The translations under genes and the position numbers were made by a program. Shown piece after piece: positions 60,854 through 64,000 of a stretch of 64,000 nucleotides of DNA. The stretch lies in assembly GCA_017540645.1 (NCBI GenBank), contig JAFYAQ010000027.1, positions 1-64,000 of the forward strand, read 5' to 3'. Position 1 is the first letter of the stretch. Every line of letters starts with the position of its first letter. Source of the stretch: Oscillospiraceae bacterium (lineage in GTDB: Bacteria; Bacillota; Clostridia; Oscillospirales; Oscillospiraceae). The notes beneath the pieces are model-generated. The model saw only the letters and a list, made by a program, of their open reading frames with translations, was not told the DNA's origin and ran no database searches.

Positions 60854-62353
60854 ATGCAAAAGAACTACATATGGAAGCGACTGCTCCGGTCGCTGATATC
60901 CATTCTGATCATCATGGTGATCGTATTTACCATGGTCTATACCATGGTGCCCAGGGATAACATTTTCTTTGAGGACAGCACCTACCGCAAGCTGGCCAGC
61001 AAATCCGATGACAAGACGGAGTATGTGTACTCCACCTGGGAAAAGCTGGGCTACCTGGACTATGAGCGGATCAACGACTACTGCCTGACCCTGTACGAGG
61101 CCGGCAGTCCGGAGATGAGCGCGGCCGTGGAGCCCGATTCCCCCGAGAGCCGGGAGTTCGTAGAGCTCTATACCTCCAGGGGCTACACCGTGGAGCAGTA
61201 TCTGGGCAGCGGCCGTTACTTTGCCTATAAGGACGTGCCGGTGATCCGCCGGATGCTCTCCTGGCTGAGCCAACTCGTTAAGATCGACACCCCCTACGCG
61301 GTGAAGGACGAGACGAATCCGGACCTGGTCCGCAAGCTCTCCTTCGGCCGTACGCCCACGGGCGGCGTGGCGCTGATCGGCAGCGGCAGTCTCCACAAAT
61401 ACCTGCTCTACACCGACAGCCACTTCCCGTGGATTCACCAGAATATTATCAAGCTGAATTTCGGTACCTCCTACCCCACCTATCAGGGGCTGGAGGTGCT
61501 CCGGGTGCTGTTCCAGTCCCAGGGCGGCGAGGTCAAGCGCCATGTGGTCTTCGAGACCGGCTATGAGACGGATTCCGGCATCAATTTCGGCACGCTGAAA
61601 TATAAGTCCATCCTGGACCGGATGGACCGGAAGAAATTTGTTGACAACTACGCCAACTACGAGACCTTCAAGGAGCAGCCCTCCATGATCGGCACCTCCT
61701 TCATCATGGGCATTTTCGCCATGGCTCTGGCCTATTTCCTGGGCCTGCCCATCGGCGTGCTGATGGCCCGGCGGAAGGACAGACTGGCGGACAAGCTGGG
61801 CATGGTGTATATCATCTTCATCATCGCCGTGCCGTCTCTGGCGTACATTTATCTGTTCCGCTATCTGGGCACCACGCTGCTGAACCTGCCCTCGGTGTTC
61901 ACCACCTACGGGCCCGGGGACGTTCGCTCCTGGATCCTGCCCATCATCTCCCTGGCTCTGCCCTCCATTGCCAGCCTGATGCTCTGGACCCGGCGCTATG
62001 TGGTGGACCAGATGAACTCCGACTATGTGAAATTCGCCAAATCCAAGGGATTGAACCAGCGGGAGATCTTCAACAACCACATCTTCAAAAACGCCATCAT
62101 CCCCATTGCCCAGGGCATCCCGGCCTCTCTGGCCGGCTGCATCACCGGCGCCATCATCACCGAGTCCATCTACTCCGTGGGCGGCATGGGCAAGATGCTC
62201 CCCAACGCCATCAACCAGTACAACAACGTGATGATCGTGGCCCTGGCGTTCATGTTCTCCACGGTGTCGGTGCTCTCCGTCCTGGCGGGCGACATCGTTC
62301 TGACAAAGGTGGATCCCCGGATCTCACTCAGTGAAAAAGCAGGGAGGTCGTAA
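60854..62353 (+). CDS. oppB: Oligopeptide ABC transporter permease with large extracytoplasmic insertion
   Basis: The 499-residue protein has an N-terminal membrane helix (LLRSLISILIIMVIVFTMVY), an unusually long extracytoplasmic stretch (about 35-280) and then the usual permease part with the EAA loop (DYVKFAKSKGLNQREIFNNH). Typical OppB proteins have about 310 residues. The start ATG at 60854 is preferred over GTG at 60842, which overlaps the AAAGGAG site. It is followed by oppC after 2 bases. Confidence 0.92.
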   Translation: MQKNYIWKRLLRSLISILIIMVIVFTMVYTMVPRDNIFFEDSTYRKLASKSDDKTEYVYSTWEKLGYLDYERINDYCLTLYEAGSPEMSAAVEPDSPESREFVELYTSRGYTVEQYLGSGRYFAYKDVPVIRRMLSWLSQLVKIDTPYAVKDETNPDLVRKLSFGRTPTGGVALIGSGSLHKYLLYTDSHFPWIHQNIIKLNFGTSYPTYQGLEVLRVLFQSQGGEVKRHVVFETGYETDSGINFGTLKYKSILDRMDRKKFVDNYANYETFKEQPSMIGTSFIMGIFAMALAYFLGLPIGVLMARRKDRLADKLGMVYIIFIIAVPSLAYIYLFRYLGTTLLNLPSVFTTYGPGDVRSWILPIISLALPSIASLMLWTRRYVVDQMNSDYVKFAKSKGLNQREIFNNHIFKNAIIPIAQGIPASLAGCITGAIITESIYSVGGMGKMLPNAINQYNNVMIVALAFMFSTVSVLSVLAGDIVLTKVDPRISLSEKAGRS

Positions 62354-62355
62354 AA

Positions 62356-63282
62356 ATGGATACGGAAAATACCAACCTGTTTGAGTTTGCGGCATTTGAC
62401 GAGCTGGAATCCGAGCATATTGCTGCGCCCCGTTACTCCTACTGGAAATCCGTCTGGCGGACCTTCTTCAAGAACAAGTTCACCGTGGCGGTGGCGATTC
62501 TGCTGATCTTCATCGTGGCCTTCGCCCTGATCCAGCCTATGAAGTCCGGCTACAGCCCCACCGTGACCCCCAACATCAACAACGCGGACATGAAGTTCCT
62601 CAAGCCCGGCCCCGGACACATTTTCGGCACCGATCATGTGGGCAACGAGGTATTTGACGCGGTCTGGGCCGGCGCCCGGAACTCCATCATCATCAGCTTC
62701 ATCTGCACCGCCATCAACATGCTGGTGGGCATCCCCATCGGCGCCCTGTGGGGCTTCTCCAAGAAGATGGACAAGTGGATGATCGAGGTTTACAACATCA
62801 TCTCCAACATTCCCTTCCTGCTGCTGGCCATGATCCTGTCCTACGTCCTGGGCGCGGGCATGCGCTCGCTGATCATCACCATGACCTGTACGGAATGGAT
62901 CTTTGTGGCCTATTTCATCCGCACCCAGGTCATGATCATCCGGGACCGGGAGTACAACCTGGCCTCCAAGTGCCTGGGTACCCGCACCGGCACCATGATC
63001 GTGAAGAACATTCTGCCCTATCTGATCTCCGTGATCATGACTTACATCTCCCGGCAGATCCCCAACCTCATCTCCTATGAGGTATTCCTCAGCTATATGG
63101 GCCTGGGCCTGGGCACCACCAACGCCTCCCTAGGACAGACCATTTCCATGTATACCTCGTACATGAAGGGCTATCCCCACCTGTTCTGGATCCCCGTCAG
63201 CGTCCTTGCCATCATCTCCATCTCCCTGTACATCGTGGGACAGAAGCTTGCCGACGCGGCCGACCCGCGTACGCATATGTAA
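62356..63282 (+). CDS. oppC: Oligopeptide ABC transporter permease
   Basis: The 308-residue membrane protein has the OppC N-terminal cytoplasmic part, a membrane helix (FTVAVAILLIFIVAFALI), the FGTDHVGNEVFDAVWAGARN segment typical of OppC, and the EAA loop (REYNLASKCLGTRTGTMI). It forms the channel with OppB. The last bases before the next gene contain AAGGGGG for oppD. Confidence 0.95.
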   Translation: MDTENTNLFEFAAFDELESEHIAAPRYSYWKSVWRTFFKNKFTVAVAILLIFIVAFALIQPMKSGYSPTVTPNINNADMKFLKPGPGHIFGTDHVGNEVFDAVWAGARNSIIISFICTAINMLVGIPIGALWGFSKKMDKWMIEVYNIISNIPFLLLAMILSYVLGAGMRSLIITMTCTEWIFVAYFIRTQVMIIRDREYNLASKCLGTRTGTMIVKNILPYLISVIMTYISRQIPNLISYEVFLSYMGLGLGTTNASLGQTISMYTSYMKGYPHLFWIPVSVLAIISISLYIVGQKLADAADPRTHM

Positions 63283-63294
63283 GGGGGCAAGAGC

Positions 63295-64000
63295 ATGGAA
63301 GAAACAAGACAAGTGATCCTGTCCGCCAAGGACATCGAGGTCAAATTCCGCGTCCGGGACAACTATCTGACAGCCATCCGCAACGTGTCCCTGGACCTCT
63401 ACCAGGGGGAGACCTTCGCCATCGTGGGCGAGTCCGGCTCCGGCAAATCCGTCTTTACCAAGACCTTTACCGGCATGCTGGAATCCAACGGCAGCATCAC
63501 CAACGGCTCGGTCATGTTCGAGGGCAAGGACCTGACCAAGCTGAAGACCGACAAGGACTGGGAAGGCATCCGGGGCGCCAAGATCTCCACGATCTTCCAG
63601 GACCCCATGACCTCCCTGAACCCCATCCGCACCATCGGCTCCCAGATCACCGAGGTCATCGAAAAGCACCAGGGCGTCTCCCGGGCCGAGGCCAAAAAGC
63701 AGGCCATCCAGATCATGGAGCGGGTGGGCATCGTGGACGCGGCCAACCGCTTTGACGAGTACCCCTTCCAGTACTCCGGCGGCATGCGCCAGCGCATCGT
63801 CATCGCCATCGCCCTGAGCTGCCACCCGGAGATCCTGATCTGCGACGAGCCCACCACCGCCCTGGACGTGACCATCCAGGCGCAGATCATCTCCCTGATC
63901 CGGGATCTGCAGAAGGAGCTGGGCTTCACCACCCTTTACATCACCCACGACCTGGGCGTTGTGGCCAATGTGGCCGACCGGGTGGGCGTCATGTACGGCG
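63295..64000 (+). CDS. oppD: Oligopeptide ABC transporter ATP-binding protein (partial)
   Basis: The gene continues past the window end; 235 residues are visible. They include Walker A GESGSGKS, the Q-loop FQDPMTSLNP, the signature YSGGMRQR, and Walker B ILICDEPTTALDV with H-loop THDLG. It energises the OppBC channel. A second ATPase gene (oppF) is expected downstream, outside the window. Confidence 0.95.
   Translation, partial: MEETRQVILSAKDIEVKFRVRDNYLTAIRNVSLDLYQGETFAIVGESGSGKSVFTKTFTGMLESNGSITNGSVMFEGKDLTKLKTDKDWEGIRGAKISTIFQDPMTSLNPIRTIGSQITEVIEKHQGVSRAEAKKQAIQIMERVGIVDAANRFDEYPFQYSGGMRQRIVIAIALSCHPEILICDEPTTALDVTIQAQIISLIRDLQKELGFTTLYITHDLGVVANVADRVGVMYG

Overview
The window looks like a chromosome segment of a GC-rich, low-oxygen Firmicute, most likely a gut Oscillospiraceae (Flavonifractor, Lawsonibacter or Oscillibacter type). 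This rests on the GC-rich Clostridia-like housekeeping genes, a GlgC/GlgD glycogen pathway, DnaD/DnaC-type primosome genes, a SpoVT remnant and consensus sigma-A promoters. No rRNA or tRNA gene and no CRISPR array was recognised. The genus is an inference; the sequence does not prove it.

Positions 1 to about 11,750 are a visibly AT-richer mobile island whose left end lies outside the window. It carries defence-type genes: a PLD-like/helicase protein cut by the window edge, a single-chain SIR2-APAZ-Argonaute, an XRE regulator with a 38-bp perfect palindrome on its promoter, an orphan AbiEi-like antitoxin and a Fic protein. These are followed by a mobilisation module (tandem repeats, DUF3847 protein, MobA/MobL relaxase) and a large serine recombinase. 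The recombinase reading frame runs without a stop into the 3' part of spoVT, so the island interrupts spoVT and the right junction lies near 11,745.

From 12,200 the sequence is chromosomal. The + strand has rpmH-rnpA-yidD-yidC-jag (yidC apparently starts at ATT). The minus strand has pepF, a DUF896 gene, a yfbR-like gene, a dnaC-like loader and dnaD. The + strand then carries a U32 peptidase gene, a frameshifted maf, mreC-mreD-PBP2, a methylglyoxal-synthase-like gene lacking key catalytic residues, hisS, comM, gph, thiI, cinA and a phosphoribosyltransferase. The minus strand carries mrp, mgtE behind a long structured leader, an RCC1-repeat membrane protein and a DHHW/MBOAT pair for surface polymer O-acylation.

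From 41,690 there is an FMN-dependent oxidase (+), then a six-gene glycogen operon (minus: glgB, glgP, glgC, glgD, glgA, GH13). On the + strand follow a lipoprotein, a eukaryotic-type hexokinase, a four-gene envelope operon (two anchored proteins of unknown function, a NAGPA-domain protein, an Lgt-like protein) and an oligopeptide ABC transporter (oppA-B-C-D, cut by the window end). Hexokinase, glycogen enzymes and MgtE would link glucose phosphorylation, polymer storage and magnesium supply.

Two families of intergenic repeats stand out. One (four copies, about 141-143 bp) has three consecutive hairpins whose stems change in a compensatory way. In three copies it starts 1-2 nt after an upstream stop codon, and all four lie in the sense orientation. 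The other (two copies) has an invariant 13-nt loop on a covarying stem. These repeats, the SIR2-Argonaute locus and the spoVT-interrupting recombinase are the most interesting parts of the window.
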